Shown: positions 10,816 through 21,770 of the stretch, piece after piece
Position numbering within the stretch: the first letter of the stretch is position 1
Layout of the letters: every line of letters starts with the position of its first letter
Assembly: GCA_014529385.2 (NCBI GenBank)
Contig: CM043959.1
Span: 47,408,428-47,472,427, forward strand
Direction of reading: 5' to 3'
Source of the DNA: Adiantum capillus-veneris
Taxonomy: Eukaryota; Streptophyta; Polypodiopsida; Polypodiales; Pteridaceae
Length of the DNA stretch: 64,000 nt
The notes under the pieces: model-generated
The model's input: only the letters and a program-made list of their open reading frames with translations
Databases searched by the model: none
What the model was told of the DNA's origin: nothing
Position numbers and translations under genes: made by a program

Positions 10816-11834
10816 TGTTAAGGCGGTTACGCCGCTAGCGGAATCTAAATAGCGAGAACTCAACCAACAATAGAATTTGTCAGAAGAGGACGGAGCTTGA
10901 CCCGCAGACGCATGGAAACAACTAGGTGGGTATCAAATCACCTACTCGACCTTCTAATGACAATCACTACTAAGGAAATCAAATCTAAGTTCTAAAATAC
11001 GCAAGTGACTGAAATCCTTACTACGAACGAATGCTATACGAAACAAGATCTAGAATCATTGAATCGATCTCAAACTCAAGGGGAAGTCTATACACTAGGT
11101 AAGAACAACACCCTAAAGACTTGAACTGCAAAATCAACCTATAACCACTCCGTGTGGTAAACGCGTATGAAGACAGGTCGAAAAATACAGGTGATCGAAA
11201 CTTGACCCCAATGGTACTAATGTGTAGCTCTACTCGTTGTGGTTCTATAGATATGCTGCACGCTCTATTCCGACACACGAGTTGGAAGAAAACTCACACC
11301 GAAGCTCGTAGGAACTTACCACACATAGAAGCCGATAGCGCGCACTCTTGATATCAGTGCGTAGCTCTCGCCGTTGCTAACACAATGGCGGTGTCGCTTC
11401 TCCAATGGCGGCTCCGTAGCTCGCGTAGCAAGTAGATAAGACTCTCTCTCTCTCTCTCTCAGACACAGTCACAGCGCTCAAAAAATCACTTTGATTAATA
11501 AAATGAATCTCCCTTAGGTTACAAAACTTTGGCTTATATACCTCAGCCTTGGAGGTGAGAACATCTCTAACTAATTACATCAGCAAGTGAAATTACTTCG
11601 GGATTACAAGCCGGAAACTCAATGGAGTCCCGTTACTTAATGAATGGCTCAATTCAAAATCAATGTCGGAAAGACATTTATTACAATCAATGGTTACAAA
11701 AATGATGAGTGTGAGCAAAAATGTGGGTGTGATCCTCTGCTGGCTCAACAAGCTTTAATGTCACACACTGCAAAGTGAGAGAGTGTGAGTGCCCTACTTT
11801 GAACCACTATTGTACATACTCTTCCACTATCAAC
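10816..11834 (-). repeat. TE-B 5' LTR
   Basis: The minus-strand 3' border (ending CCGCCTTAACA at 10816) is fixed by the primer site. The far border at 11834 (TGTTGATAGTGG on the minus strand) is a guess from the TG terminus, because the other LTR is missing. It contains a (CT)n tract near 11440-11460 and a TATA box. A half-site similar to the leader palindrome (ACGCGTATGA) lies at 11161-11170. Confidence 0.6.
11533..11540 (-). promoter_or_regulatory. TE-B LTR TATA box
   Basis: The minus strand reads GGTATATAAGCC, inside the LTR and upstream of the primer site. It is suitably placed to drive the minus-strand element transcript. Confidence 0.6.
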
Positions 11835-12460
11835 AATTGACGTTTTGGTACTTCAAAGGCGTGCTTGACTTCAGAATCATTGTCCTTTGATCTGTGAGAG
11901 TTATTGGGCAAATGCAAGGTGACTTGTATCTTTAAGTTTTGTCATTTAAGTTTTGCGTAAGTGATTACTGTGTTCTCGTTATCAAGTTCTTGTCCTTTGT
12001 AAGAGGGTATGGTCGTGAGAAGTGTCCCACAAGCCTAAGAATATGTGTGTGTGATATGGCAATGGCTAGATTTCACTAAGCATTGACTTAATCTTGTGCA
12101 AGCTATGTAATAGCACCATAACAAACAAACTGCATTTGCAAGTCACAAACAAGGTATTACATTAGTTTCATTACTCTCTTTCTTCCCTTTGCTCTAACTC
12201 TGTTTTTTCCATTTGGTGTGTGTCTTGGTGTGAGATTGTTTGTGCGTCTTTTGTTGCACCTCCCCTTGGTTGTGTCAAAATCTCTCTTGAGTCCTAGTTT
12301 ACATCCCATAACCAGGTGGTGCCCTTCATTTGTTGGATGCGGATTTGTTGTTGCTTTCTCTTGCTTGTGGTTTCCCCAACCCCAATTGAGAAGCATAGGA
12401 TCATTGAGGGGTGTTTAGAGGTTGCCTCTCTTCTTGCTTGCCCCCCAAAACGCCTCATTT
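11835..12460. other. Non-coding stretch, possible TE-C 5' LTR
   Basis: No coding signal. It ends at CCTCA just before a primer-site-like sequence at 12461, so it may contain the LTR of TE-C. I could not find a second copy that would define its start. Confidence 0.3.
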
Positions 12461-12478
12461 TGGTGTCCCCATGAAGGA
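12461..12478 (+). other. Possible TE-C primer binding site
   Basis: TGGTGTCCCCATGAAGGA resembles the primer sites of TE-D (TGGTGCCCCAACTGAGGA) and TE-G (TGGCGCCCCCACGGAGGA) in sequence, and a gag fragment lies 0.6 kb downstream. I could not assign the tRNA. Confidence 0.4.
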
Positions 12479-13098
12479 ACGGCTTGGTGTCTTTTGTTGT
12501 TTCCTATTGCATGAATGCTTAGATTTTAGCAAAATCAAATAGCTTGCATGAATCACGAAAACTTGTATGACCCATTTTTTCCCATTGCAAGGCAAAATAT
12601 GCATATCATTGTAAGCACTAAATTACAATTTCAATGAGTAATTTGTAGAAGTTTGGGCCCTCTTAGGTTGGCCAAGATAAACGCTTCAATAAATCCTTTT
12701 ATTTTGCCTCATTAGGTACACCATTAGTTTGGATGTCTATATTTTTGTTTTGTTTTAAGCATTAGGTCATGCATAGATTTGTTGTGTTTATATGCATGGA
12801 TAATGGCCCAGGAATAGAGGTTTTTCCCTTTCATTTCACTCCACATATTAGAGTAAATATTGCAATTAGTGAAAAGATCCATTTTCAACAGTGTATGATG
12901 TTCATGTATGGTGGTCAAAGAGTAGGAGGAATTATCGTGTCACCAAACCCTGTTATCCTGCCTCTTGTTGACTATCATAGATCATTTGATATGCTTTTTT
13001 TTTTTGTAGAATATATTTCAATTTAGAAAGCACTACTGTGTAAATCTTTGTAAGAACGCAAAAAAGAAACATATTGTTGTCACTTTGAAATTGATTCA

Positions 13099-14160
13099 AT
13101 GGAGGCCCAACACCAAATGTTAGGCTATCCCCTCTTCTTTGGAGAGACTTGCAAGGATGTTGAGTTATTTTTAGCAAATTTCAAAATGACTTGCCACATA
13201 AAAAGGGTGATAGGATATGAAGAATACTTAGAAATTTTTAAAGTGGTCCTCAGGAAAGCACTTGGTTTGACTCTTTATCTCAGGACGTTAATAAGAACTA
13301 TAAAAAATTTGATCATTTCAAGAGCTACTTCTTTGACCCCAAAACACTCAAAAACTATGGAAAGACATCTTTCTCACAAGAAAAAAAACTTAGATGACTA
13401 CTACATGTACAAACAAGAGTTTTTACGTCTTTGGGATGTATGGGTGAGAATTGTTTCTAGCCCTGGTGATGGTGCAAAGTTACTAAAAAAGGAGAGGTTC
13501 ATAGCTGGTGGTCTCTTTCCCACACTCAAAATAAAATTTGAGGCAAGTGCACCTGCTACCTTTGATGTAGCTAAAACTAGGGCTACTGAGAAGTATAGAA
13601 AACTCAAGTGCCTAAGGGGAGAGGTTCCAATAGAGGGTCCTAGACTCGAGGGGAAATTGTGAGAATCACCATCTAGAGAGATTATTGAGGTAACAACTAA
13701 GATGATTGAAAAGATAAATGAGTCCTTGAGCAACTTATCGATCAATTCACTGTGCACAAGTTTTGGTCCCAAGGGACAAACAAAGAAAGTTAAGGGGTGA
13801 GAGCCATGACCTAGGCAAATTTTGTAATGTTGGAATTGCGACGGAGAGTCTGAACATGGGATGTATGATTATCCTTGGCCTTGTGGGGAGCCAGGGAGAC
13901 CTAACTTGAATTATCCAGTGATGAGTGCAAGTGAAGGAACTAGTCAACAACAAATGATTCTACAAAGATCAAATGGAGCAAGACCACCTCCACGAGGAGT
14001 GGAAAGAGCTCCACCTTTGCCAAATCCAAATGTGCATGTGGTAGAGGTGAAAAATTCAAATGAGGTTGACATGGAAGCAAATGAAATTAAGCATGCCCGT
14101 GGAAAAGGTAAGGGGAAAGAAGGAGTCACGTCACAGATTGTTGATCTGACCAACCTCTAA
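13099..14160 (+). pseudogene. TE-C gag remnant (Gypsy type)
   Basis: The first segment (13099-13662) has the Gag core pattern: a tyrosine-rich helix followed by FLRLWDVWVRI, then KKERFIAGGLFPTLKIKFE and AKTRATEKYRK. It matches the Gag layout of TE-D and TE-G. After frame changes, a second segment (about 13830-14160) carries a degenerate zinc knuckle starting CWNC, then a Pro-rich linker. No protease or RT follows; the sequence after 14160 is non-coding. It is an old decayed fragment or a gag-only relative. It cannot be translated as one protein. Confidence 0.55.
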
Positions 14161-14762
14161 AAGGGTAGCTTTCGTACACATAGCTCAATGCATTTCTATA
14201 ATTTCCTCAGGGATTTCATTAGCTCATGATCACAAATAAGTAAACATGCTAATAACGTTGAGTCATCACTTTATAAAACACGTAATCATGTTAAATGTTC
14301 ACGTGACCTTCCTATTAACCTTAAAATACCACCCAAACTAATAGTTCCATTGGGCTTTTACATATCTTGATAGGCTCCGTGGCAAGTTTTTGCCGTATCC
14401 CAATGGTCCCGTCATGAAACAAAATAACCTGACAAGATTTTGGTAGGTTATAAAGTCACCATTCATCCGCTTAAATGTGATCACATAAAGTGTCATTTTG
14501 TGAGTATGATAATAACACATGGTAATCACGAAAAGGTTCACGTGATCACGTGATTATTAGATTACTGGATTTCTTAATCCCTCTAAATAGTTAAGGCTTC
14601 TTTATGTCTTCCTCATCCTTGATGCCTTCAAAATCCTCATTGGTTTTTTAGGTCTCTTCTTCTTGCTGACCAACCTACCCCTTGCTTTAGCAGCTAAACG
14701 TGCCCCTTTGTCAGCCTTCCTAGCAGTCTCCTTGGTTCTTGCCATTGTCCAAAAACATCAAC

Positions 14763-14765
<3 letters not shown>
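14161..14765. other. Non-coding AT-rich stretch
   Basis: No recognisable gene. It contains several CACGTG-like words and a 16-nt palindrome at 14538-14553, listed separately. Confidence 0.5.
14538..14553. promoter_or_regulatory. Double G-box palindrome
   Basis: TCACGTGATCACGTGA is a perfect 16-nt palindrome containing two CACGTG hexamers separated by AT. CACGTG is the plant G-box bound by bHLH and bZIP factors. No gene is recognised next to it, so its function is unknown. Confidence 0.5.

Positions 14766-14842
<77 letters not shown>
14766..14842. repeat. (CT)n microsatellite
   Basis: About 77 bp of uninterrupted CT dinucleotides. Apparent Ser-Leu or Arg-Glu repeat reading frames here are artefacts of the repeat. 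Confidence 0.98.
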
Positions 14843-14843
<1 letters not shown>

Positions 14844-15011
14844 GATAGGCCGTGGTCTATTTGGGAGCAGGTCTGTAGCCAGCCGTGGCATGTTCAAGTC
14901 TGCAAGTGTGGCTTCTATCACTCCACAGGTAGTTTTGTAGGCTCGACTCGCAATAGGACTTTCTCGACACATCATCCGGATAACGCTCTCCTTAGCCAAT
15001 GTAGATAGTGT

Positions 15012-15790
15012 TTGCATTTTTTGTTTTGTAGTTATGTTCTTGAACCTCTCTATGGTTCCTATAGGGTTTTTCTTAAGTCCTTCTTGGATATATATAGCAT
15101 CCCAAGAATAGGGATGAATACCCCAAAGATATCTGCAAGAACATGGCCAAGTTTTGCAGCAGTGCTAGCAGCCCCTAGCAAACTTGATTGCATTACTCAA
15201 TTTCAAGAATCTCTTGATCGAGTCATGGAAGATAATTTTGAGCCCAAAAGTTGCCTCAGCAAGTTAGAAGAGCGCTTCAATTCCATGGTTGACCTCGCCA
15301 TCAACAAGGTAAAGGAGGTTAAGGAAAAGGTTAGCCAGTCTCTTTTAGAAACCATCACCGAAGTGAAGAATTTTGTAACAAAGGAGCTTTGCAAACGAAG
15401 ACTTCAAGAAGAGAATTCCCTCAACGTACACATTGGTGGGCTTCCCTTGCCGTGGTGCACCATTGAGGACACCCTTGAAGAAGCAATTACCAAGCTCAAC
15501 AACATTCTTTAACTAGTCAACATCAAGCTAGAGGTCATTGCTTGGATCAATGAGACACAATGACATGTGCATCTCGAGCATTGAGTCCTTACTTTCAAGG
15601 ACAAAGACGAGCAGTTGAAGGTTCTACATCAATCTTGTATCCTCAAAGGAACAAAGATTTGGACTACCGAGGAGTTGAAATGAATCAACTTAAAATTGAG
15701 AAGGACAAGATCAAGAAGATGTCTGAAGCCCGTAAACAAGGTAAATGGGAAATCTACCAAGGTGGTAAAACTATCATTCAGAAGTTTTGA
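15012..15790 (+). pseudogene. LINE ORF1-like remnant (uncertain)
   Basis: Residues from about 15190 form a coiled-coil-like stretch (KLEERFNSMVDLAINKVKEV and KEKVSQSLLETITEVKNF). Next come ENSLNVHIGGLPLPW, resembling the start of an RNA-recognition fold, and, in other frames, FKDKDEQLKVLHQ and EARKQGKWEIYQGGKTII. This order (coiled coil, RRM-like, basic C-terminal domain) recalls L1-type ORF1 proteins. At least two frame changes are needed (near 15510-15590 and 15670). No endonuclease or RT follows. It could instead be a fragment of an unrelated plant gene. Confidence 0.35.
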
Positions 15791-15973
15791 ACTTCAAAAT
15801 GGGCTCTCCCCTCAACTACTCCCCCTTAGGTTTTTGTTCCCTTTCTTTTACCCTCTTGATGGACCTTGAGTCCTTAACTGATATGTAGCTCATGTCTTCG
15901 CGTACAAGCATGTTGTTGTATGTTTTGAATGTGGTCCCATGGGTCATATTTGACCTTTGTGGACAATAATACA
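15791..15973. other. Short non-coding spacer
   Basis: I see no gene or repeat signal between the LINE-like remnant and the next (CT)n array. Confidence 0.5.
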
Positions 15974-15986
15974 ATCTCTCTCTCTC

Positions 15987-16072
<86 letters not shown>

Positions 16073-16079
16073 CCCCCCC
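15974..16079. repeat. (CT)n microsatellite ending in poly-C
   Basis: About 97 bp of mostly CT with a few A interruptions near 15991-16000, then about ten C residues. Confidence 0.97.
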
Positions 16080-16174
16080 ACCACCAAATTACTCAAGGAG
16101 TGGAATTAAGGTGCATGGGGAAGCTTCTACAATGAGTAGAATAGTGTCTGCGTGCCATTCTATAAGAAATTACA

Positions 16175-16177
<3 letters not shown>

Positions 16178-16254
<77 letters not shown>
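16178..16254. repeat. (CT)n microsatellite
   Basis: About 77 bp of uninterrupted CT, ending about 136 bp before the TE-D 5' LTR. Confidence 0.98.
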
Positions 16255-16257
<3 letters not shown>

Positions 16258-16390
16258 CAACCATATGTGGTATGTGAACCCAAATGACAAAAAGAAATTG
16301 GAATTGTACCATGCATTCAATGACCACAAGCATATTATTAGAAAATGGACATGTGTGAGTGTTAGTTTGGCATCCTATCGTGTATGGTGT

Positions 16391-17627
16391 TGTTAGGCAT
16401 TTTTTGGATGAGCATAAAGTCATTACATCATGCCAAAAAGCTTCCTTACTAGCCTCATGTATATATGTGTACATAGCCCTGCAAGTCTTGGAAGTGACCA
16501 TGTAAAAATTCATATACAAAGGTGTGATTTTTCCAAGCTTGGATGCTAATGTTTTAGGTCATTTGAGTCCCCAAGACATGGTTTTTAATAAATACTTTCA
16601 ATCGTCCTTTATAGCCCGTGAATCGGACTTGTACATCATAATCTATGAGCATCCGAACTGGGCGGTCTCAACTTAGAAAGTGATTGCAAGTGCGTGCAAC
16701 AAAGAAACTATAACAACTTGGTGATTGGAATTGGAAATTCTGAGATTTAAGATTTCTAGAGGTAGCCGAGATGATGGGCTCCAAGCCGTGTGTTACGGTG
16801 TGTCATTCGATGATCGGAGCAGCAAGTTATGCATTGAGAAAGGTATCCAAGAAGTTTTCCTGCTTGGGGGAGAAGCTGTAAATTAATTGGGCATGAGGGA
16901 GTTGGGAGTATTGTGGAGGAAATTGACATGTGGCTTGGGAATTATCCCACATGGGAAGGGAAAAGGGAATGGGGGGTATATAGGGCAAGGGGGGATTCCC
17001 CATTAGGTGTATCACTTGGTGCAAGGCTTGAGATGATGGGCTCGTGTGATCTTGGGGTGAGAAATATGCCTTTTCCAATTGTCCACAGTGCCTGGCCATG
17101 TTCCTTGTCACTTTTTGGTCCACTAGACACTTGCCCCCACCCCATTCCCTTGGTCAAAAGGTCACCGTCGACACCTCATTTTGTACCCAAACAAGGCCAA
17201 AAATGAACCACTTAAAAGAGGCCTACAAAAAGAGCCTTGTCGGTTGAGAAGAGAGAGGAAAATTTTGGGAATAAAATATAACAAAGACCCTCATTTTAAT
17301 GGCTACAATAGCTGCACAACTTCTAGAGAGCTCATTAAATTAGCAATAAAGAGTACACCCCCGATTTTGAGTGGCCATAACTCTTTCATTTTTCATCTGT
17401 TTTTTGCCTATGGATACTCTATGAACATCTCCACGAGACAAGATTTGTCATGATGTCATTGGTTTCTCCTAATTTTGACTATGTCTCATGCTTGAAGGGT
17501 TTTTCTCATAAATCTTTGAAGGTGTTTATCACATGTGTTTTCGGCAAGGTAATAGTTCTTTCTTCTGACGTGTGATTTTTGCAAGGATTTAGAGGCACTC
17601 ACTTTTCTTTTTGTTTGCATGCTAACA
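16391..17627 (+). repeat. TE-D 5' LTR
   Basis: It starts TGTTAGGCATTTTTTGG and ends GCTAACA. It aligns with the 3' LTR through shared blocks, including TCCAAGCCGTGTGTTACGG and a TATA-containing stretch. Confidence 0.85.
16977..16986 (+). promoter_or_regulatory. TE-D LTR TATA box
   Basis: GGGGGGTATATAGGGC, present at the matching place in the 3' LTR (about 23893). Confidence 0.6.
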
Positions 17628-17633
17628 TCGTTT

Positions 17634-17651
17634 TGGTGCCCCAACTGAGGA
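17634..17651 (+). other. TE-D primer binding site
   Basis: TGGTGCCCCAACTGAGGA lies six bases after the 5' LTR end. It resembles the primer sites of TE-G and TE-C. I do not recognise the matching tRNA. Confidence 0.6.
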
Positions 17652-17949
17652 GCAAGGGCTTCTATGCTCCACTTTTTATGAAATATGTCTATTCTACAGG
17701 GAGAGAATGTAAAGGTGATGTGGGTCCTTATGGACAACCGCTTATGTATGTGCAAATTGTGGACAACACTTGAGGTGGTCGTGTAATTGGAATGTAGTCT
17801 TGGGAGGGCCATGAGATTTTGTGAAGCCAGGGTGGGTTACCGAGTGTGAGGTGGCGAGTGTGAGGTGGATTACATACTGCAGCAATCCATCGACATCCCT
17901 TGAGCTTTCGTCATCACATGTAAGTGTTTTTGTGGCAATATATCAAACA

Positions 17950-18800
17950 TGGCAGACAAGTTCGCACAGTTTCATGGATTTCTTAATGAGAATGCATAGA
18001 CTTTTATTGAAAAGTTGGAAGTCAATTGATTAGTATGAAATATACTAGACCAAGCTATATTGTTGCGGTTGCTGCAATACAATTTACAAGCTGAGGTAGA
18101 ATTTTGGTTACAAAATCATGAAGAGCTGGTGCATGCACAAACTCTAGGGGTGGTTTTGGATTACAATCATGTGAAGCAAGCTTTTCTGGCACAATATAGA
18201 TCCATTGAAGTACCTAATGAAGTTTGGCATGAAATTTTGGGGTAGGTTAATCAAAGTGTTGATGAATGTTTTATGCAGTTTACCCGTTTATGGGATAAAT
18301 GGGCCCGAGCTTTGGGAAATGAAATCCCTCCATCCATGCTAAAGAAGGATTGTTTTGTGGAGAACTTAAAATAAAGCCTAAGTTCAAAGTTGAGCTGAAA
18401 AGGCCCACTACCTTCGAGGAAGCAGTCACTATCACTAGGGAGAAAGAAAGGCTCAAAGACTCAATGAGTATGGGAAAGAGGTCTGTGTGCAAGGTAATGG
18501 CGGCCAAAATGAGGAAAAACAAGCAGAGGCTGGAGCCCAACCCATCCAAAAGGTTGCTAACACTGAACCTTTACAACAAAATATACCAAATATGATGACC
18601 ATGATGCAATAATTACAGTTCAGTGTTCTTAGAGGTGGTCATGGTCGTGGTCGTGGTAGAGGAATGGCCCAATCGTGTGAAGGTCACCCCAATGCTAATG
18701 CGGGTTGTGGACAAGTTATCTTTGAGACGCAAAGGAGGTTCATCCCTACCTGTTATAATTATGGTGAACTTGGTCATATCAGCACTTATTGTTCAAACTC
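17950..18800 (+). pseudogene. TE-D gag (decayed)
   Basis: The frame starts near 17950 (ADKFAQFHGFLNENA). It is broken by several stops and frame changes but keeps core blocks: AEVEFWLQNHEEL, FTRLWDKWARALGNE and FKVELKRPTTFEEAVTITRE. A Gly-Arg-rich stretch near 18640-18660 precedes a zinc knuckle at about 18750-18791 (CYNYGELGHISTYC). There the second Cys of the usual CX2CX4HX4C is Tyr, a single G-to-A change. The function is lost. Confidence 0.7.
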
Positions 18801-19108
18801 AACAAGGATGTAAGGTGATATGTTTCCACTTCCCCAGCAGATTCCTAACAGTGCTAATGATTATGCATTGGATATATAGGGAGATCAAGGTACTGAATAC
18901 AAAAATCAGGCCTCAACCTCTGGTGTCCATGTGGATATTATGTGAGTGGAAAAGAAAGAAGCATATATAATTCCCGTAGGCAAAAGAGAGAGGGAAGGCT
19001 ATGCCACTCTAGGTCCCAGCAAAAAGAAAGGAAAAGAGAAAGAGGGTGAAGATACAAAACTAAGAGAAAGGGAAGACCTCATTACGGTTTAAAGTAGTAG
19101 ATTTACCA

Positions 19109-19651
19109 TTGGGAGAAGGCCAAACAACTTACAGTTTAAAGGAAGACCTGTTTGGGAGGAAAGTAGATTGTACTTTTGGACAGTTAATGAATATGGTGCC
19201 CAAACTCAAGAGGGAGTGGAAGTCATTAGTGAATCCAGAGAAAGAGCCAAAGCATGGACAAGTCAGAGTGTTGGTTGTGGGAGAGTTACCCGACATTTCT
19301 CCTGTAGTGAATGCTTGGCACAAAGGTGTGGGTATGGGAGAGGCCTACATTGATGGAGATGCTCAAGCTTGTGTGATCACACAGTCATGTGTCGAGAGAC
19401 TAGGTCTCATTACATGCAAGAGCTCTAGGTTTAGGACTCGACTAGCAAACCATGCCAAAGTGAAATGTTTGGGATTGATTAAGAATTTCAAAGTTGAAGT
19501 CTTTAACGTGAAGGTTATAGTAAACTTTCATGTTATGCCAACTGTCTTGGGAGATTTTCCTCTTATTTTGGGACGGCCTTGGTTGAGAGTTGTTGGTGTT
19601 GTGCAAGATTGGGGCAAGGACACAATCCGTGTGTATGGCACAAAGATGTAA
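19109..19651 (+). pseudogene. TE-D protease region
   Basis: A 180-codon open segment with the retropepsin pattern, but with a degenerate active site (AYIDGDAQACVI instead of D-S/T-G-A). The conserved downstream block FPLILGRPWLR follows. Upstream is a basic linker. The change in the catalytic loop suggests an inactive enzyme even where the frame is open. Confidence 0.7.
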
Positions 19652-20084
19652 AGAAGGTGTTTGATATGACTACTAAGAAACCTTTGGCACTAGAAGATGT
19701 GAGTGAAAATGATCAATCCAAAGTTACCAGTGAAGACAATTATGAAGATTCAAAAAGTAGCTCTGCTTCCAATTCCAGTGATGAGGGTGAAGTGTCATTC
19801 TTTTTGGTGGACAAGAAGAAGAGGGAAATGGGTAAAATGTTGCAAGTGTCAGGGAATATAAATTCTTCAAGCCGTTTAGAGAAACTTGAGGAGTTGATGC
19901 AGCCAAAACAAGAATTTCCTGTGAAGAAAGAGTTGAATCAGAATATGTTGAGTGCCGATTCGACACAAGGAGAAAGAAGGGAGTACTTACCAATGTTGGA
20001 TAGGTTTCCAAATCTTTTCATCACTTTATATCAAGAAATAAGAGGGTTGTTGGAGATCTTGTGAATATTGAACTAGTTGAAGAG

Positions 20085-20770
20085 ACAAAGCCAATAAGAC
20101 AGAAACAAAGAAGGAGGGGTAAGGAACAAATGAATGCTAAATAAGTGGATAAACTTTTGGATACAGGGTTCATTGTGCCAGTTCATAATGTTGAATGGGT
20201 GAGCCTTGTGGTGGTCACTCTAAAGAAAGATGAGTGTTGGAGAGTTTGTGTTGATTATAATCCATTAGATGCAGTGACCAAGAAAGATCCTTACCCTTTA
20301 CCTTTCATTGATCAACTTTTGGATGCCATGACTGGCTTTGAAAGATACAGTGTTTGTGATGGTTATTCAGGGTATTTTCAGTTTATCCCTGCTTCTGAAG
20401 ACCAGAAAAAAACTACTTTTATCACGCCATGGGGTTGTTTCTTCTTTTCTGACTTCCTTTTGGGTTGAAAAATGGGCCTAGTGCTTTTGAAAGAAAAGTA
20501 GATTGGGTCCTTACCCCATTTCTTGGAAATTTTGTGAAAGGATTCATAGATGATTTTTGTGTATGCAGTTCAAGGAAAGAGCATGTCCAAAAGCTTGATA
20601 TAACTTTTGCAAGGTATGATGAATGTGGGGGTCAGTTTAACCCTAAGAATTATCATTTGGCACAGCCAAGGGTGAAGCTTCTTGGACATGTGATTTTAGA
20701 AAATGGGATAGAGGTAGATCTAGAGAAAGTGGAAGCTTTATTATTGTTGTCATATCCAAAGGATAGCAAA
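20085..20770 (+). pseudogene. TE-D reverse transcriptase
   Basis: RT blocks appear in order: VDKLLDTGFIVPVHNVEWVS, ECWRVCVDYNPLDAVTKKDP, YPLPFIDQLLDAMTG, GYSGYFQFIPASEDQKKTTF, then a frame change near 20450. Next come the catalytic FIDD (GFIDDFCVCSS, near 20550) and PRVKLLGHVI. Stops occur at 20141-20143 and 20771-20773. The usual Y/F-x-DD motif is kept, but the protein is broken into pieces. Confidence 0.75.
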
Positions 20771-20773
20771 TAG

Positions 20774-21343
20774 TTGACCACTTTCATACAGAAGGCTAAA
20801 TATCTATCTTGTTTCATACATTTGGCATTACAATTATTGTATCCATTGCACCAAGCAGTTAAGAATGATCCCTTGGAGTGGACACGTGACTGTGAAGATG
20901 TTTTTGACAGAGTCAAAGAAGTTTTGAGTACATTTCCCACTTATGCAAGCTCTTGACTGGGAAAAAGAGTTTTACGTTAACCCATCAGTGGGAGATGATG
21001 CCATTGGGGCCATGTTGCTACAAAGGGGGAAGGGGTCTTAGTATATGAATCTTGTTCATTATGCTAGCAGAGTGAAGACTCCTCTGAAAGAGATTACTCT
21101 GAAATTGAATTAGCAATGACCGGTATGGTTTATTCTTGCAGACGATTCAGACATTACTTGTTGCAATGGTCATTCAATTTTCTCACCAATTATTCATTGC
21201 TTTCTCAGTTGTTCAATAATTTGAATATATCAAAAAAAGTGATGAAATGGGTTATTGAGCTTCAGTTCACCTTTTTGGTGGACGAGAGTACTTGGGCTAC
21301 CCTGCCAGATTTACTCACTTATAAAGACTCCTGTTTTAGTTAA
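20774..21343 (+). pseudogene. TE-D RT connection and first RNase H
   Basis: Fragments of the RT thumb and Gypsy RNase H in shifting frames. LEWTRDCEDVFDRVKEVL belongs to the connection, then AMTGMVYSCRRFRHYLLQW and FNFLTNYSLLSQLF to RNase H. The usual T-D-H of the last block is TNY here. Decayed. Confidence 0.6.
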
Positions 21344-21379
21344 GGAAAAGGTGGTGCAAAAGAAGAAATTCGAGACCCT

Positions 21380-21767
21380 TGCCATATCTGATGCTTCACT
21401 GTTATATTTTGATGGCTCTTATCGAAGAAGTCATGATGCTGCTTTGGGAGGCATTGTCATTTATGATGCACAAGGAAAACTTGTAAGGAAACAAGGGTTG
21501 AAACTTGATGCAAAAAGAAACAATGAAGCAGAATACATGGATCTTGAAGGTGACTTGCACAGCTGTTTACAATTGAAAATTAGACACTTACAGATCAAAG
21601 GAAATGCCTTGTTGGTCGTGAAGCAAGTATTGGGAGTATGGAAGAATAAGAATTCTAAACTAAAGAATTTATGCTTCAAGGTGAAATCTTTGCTCAAAAT
21701 GTTTGAAGCATGGAGTTTGCAGCATATTGAGAGGGCTCAAAATGAAGAAGCTCATGATGCTGCCTAA
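21380..21767 (+). pseudogene. TE-D second RNase H (aRNH-like)
   Basis: A separate RNase H fold lies after the Gypsy RNase H and before integrase. It shows SLLYFDGSYRRSHDAALGGI, then NNEAEYMDLEGDLHSC, GNALLVVKQVLGVWKNKN and a C-terminal NEEAHDAA. These correspond to the D-E-D-D catalytic blocks of the plant/archaeal-type RNase H carried by Tat/Ogre elements. The third Asp (usually GDSLLV) is Asn. The segment is open to a TAA at 21765-21767. It is the best evidence for placing TE-D in the Tat branch. Confidence 0.8.
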
Positions 21768-21770
21768 GAA

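Larger units (their letters stand above)
1473..11834 (-). mobile_element. TE-B: Gypsy LTR retrotransposon, 3' end replaced by Copia sequence
   Basis: On the minus strand the order is LTR (11834-10816), primer binding site, 1.4 kb leader, gag (9392-6858), protease-RT-RNase H (6897-2764) and integrase (2763 to about 1476). The integrase core is cut after a conserved TTPYNMVF block and continues as TE-A Copia sequence, so the Gypsy 3' end and 3' LTR are absent. RNase H precedes integrase and no chromodomain is visible. The tRNA-Asp-type primer site and the VVTRAQAK linker after gag fit the non-chromovirus (Ogre/Tat/Athila-type) branch. That assignment is inference from motifs. Confidence 0.85.

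Noticed and set aside
12157-12418. Open frames on both strands near 12.2-12.4 kb
   Set aside because: Low-complexity composition and no motif; they lie just upstream of a primer-site-like sequence, so they are more likely LTR.
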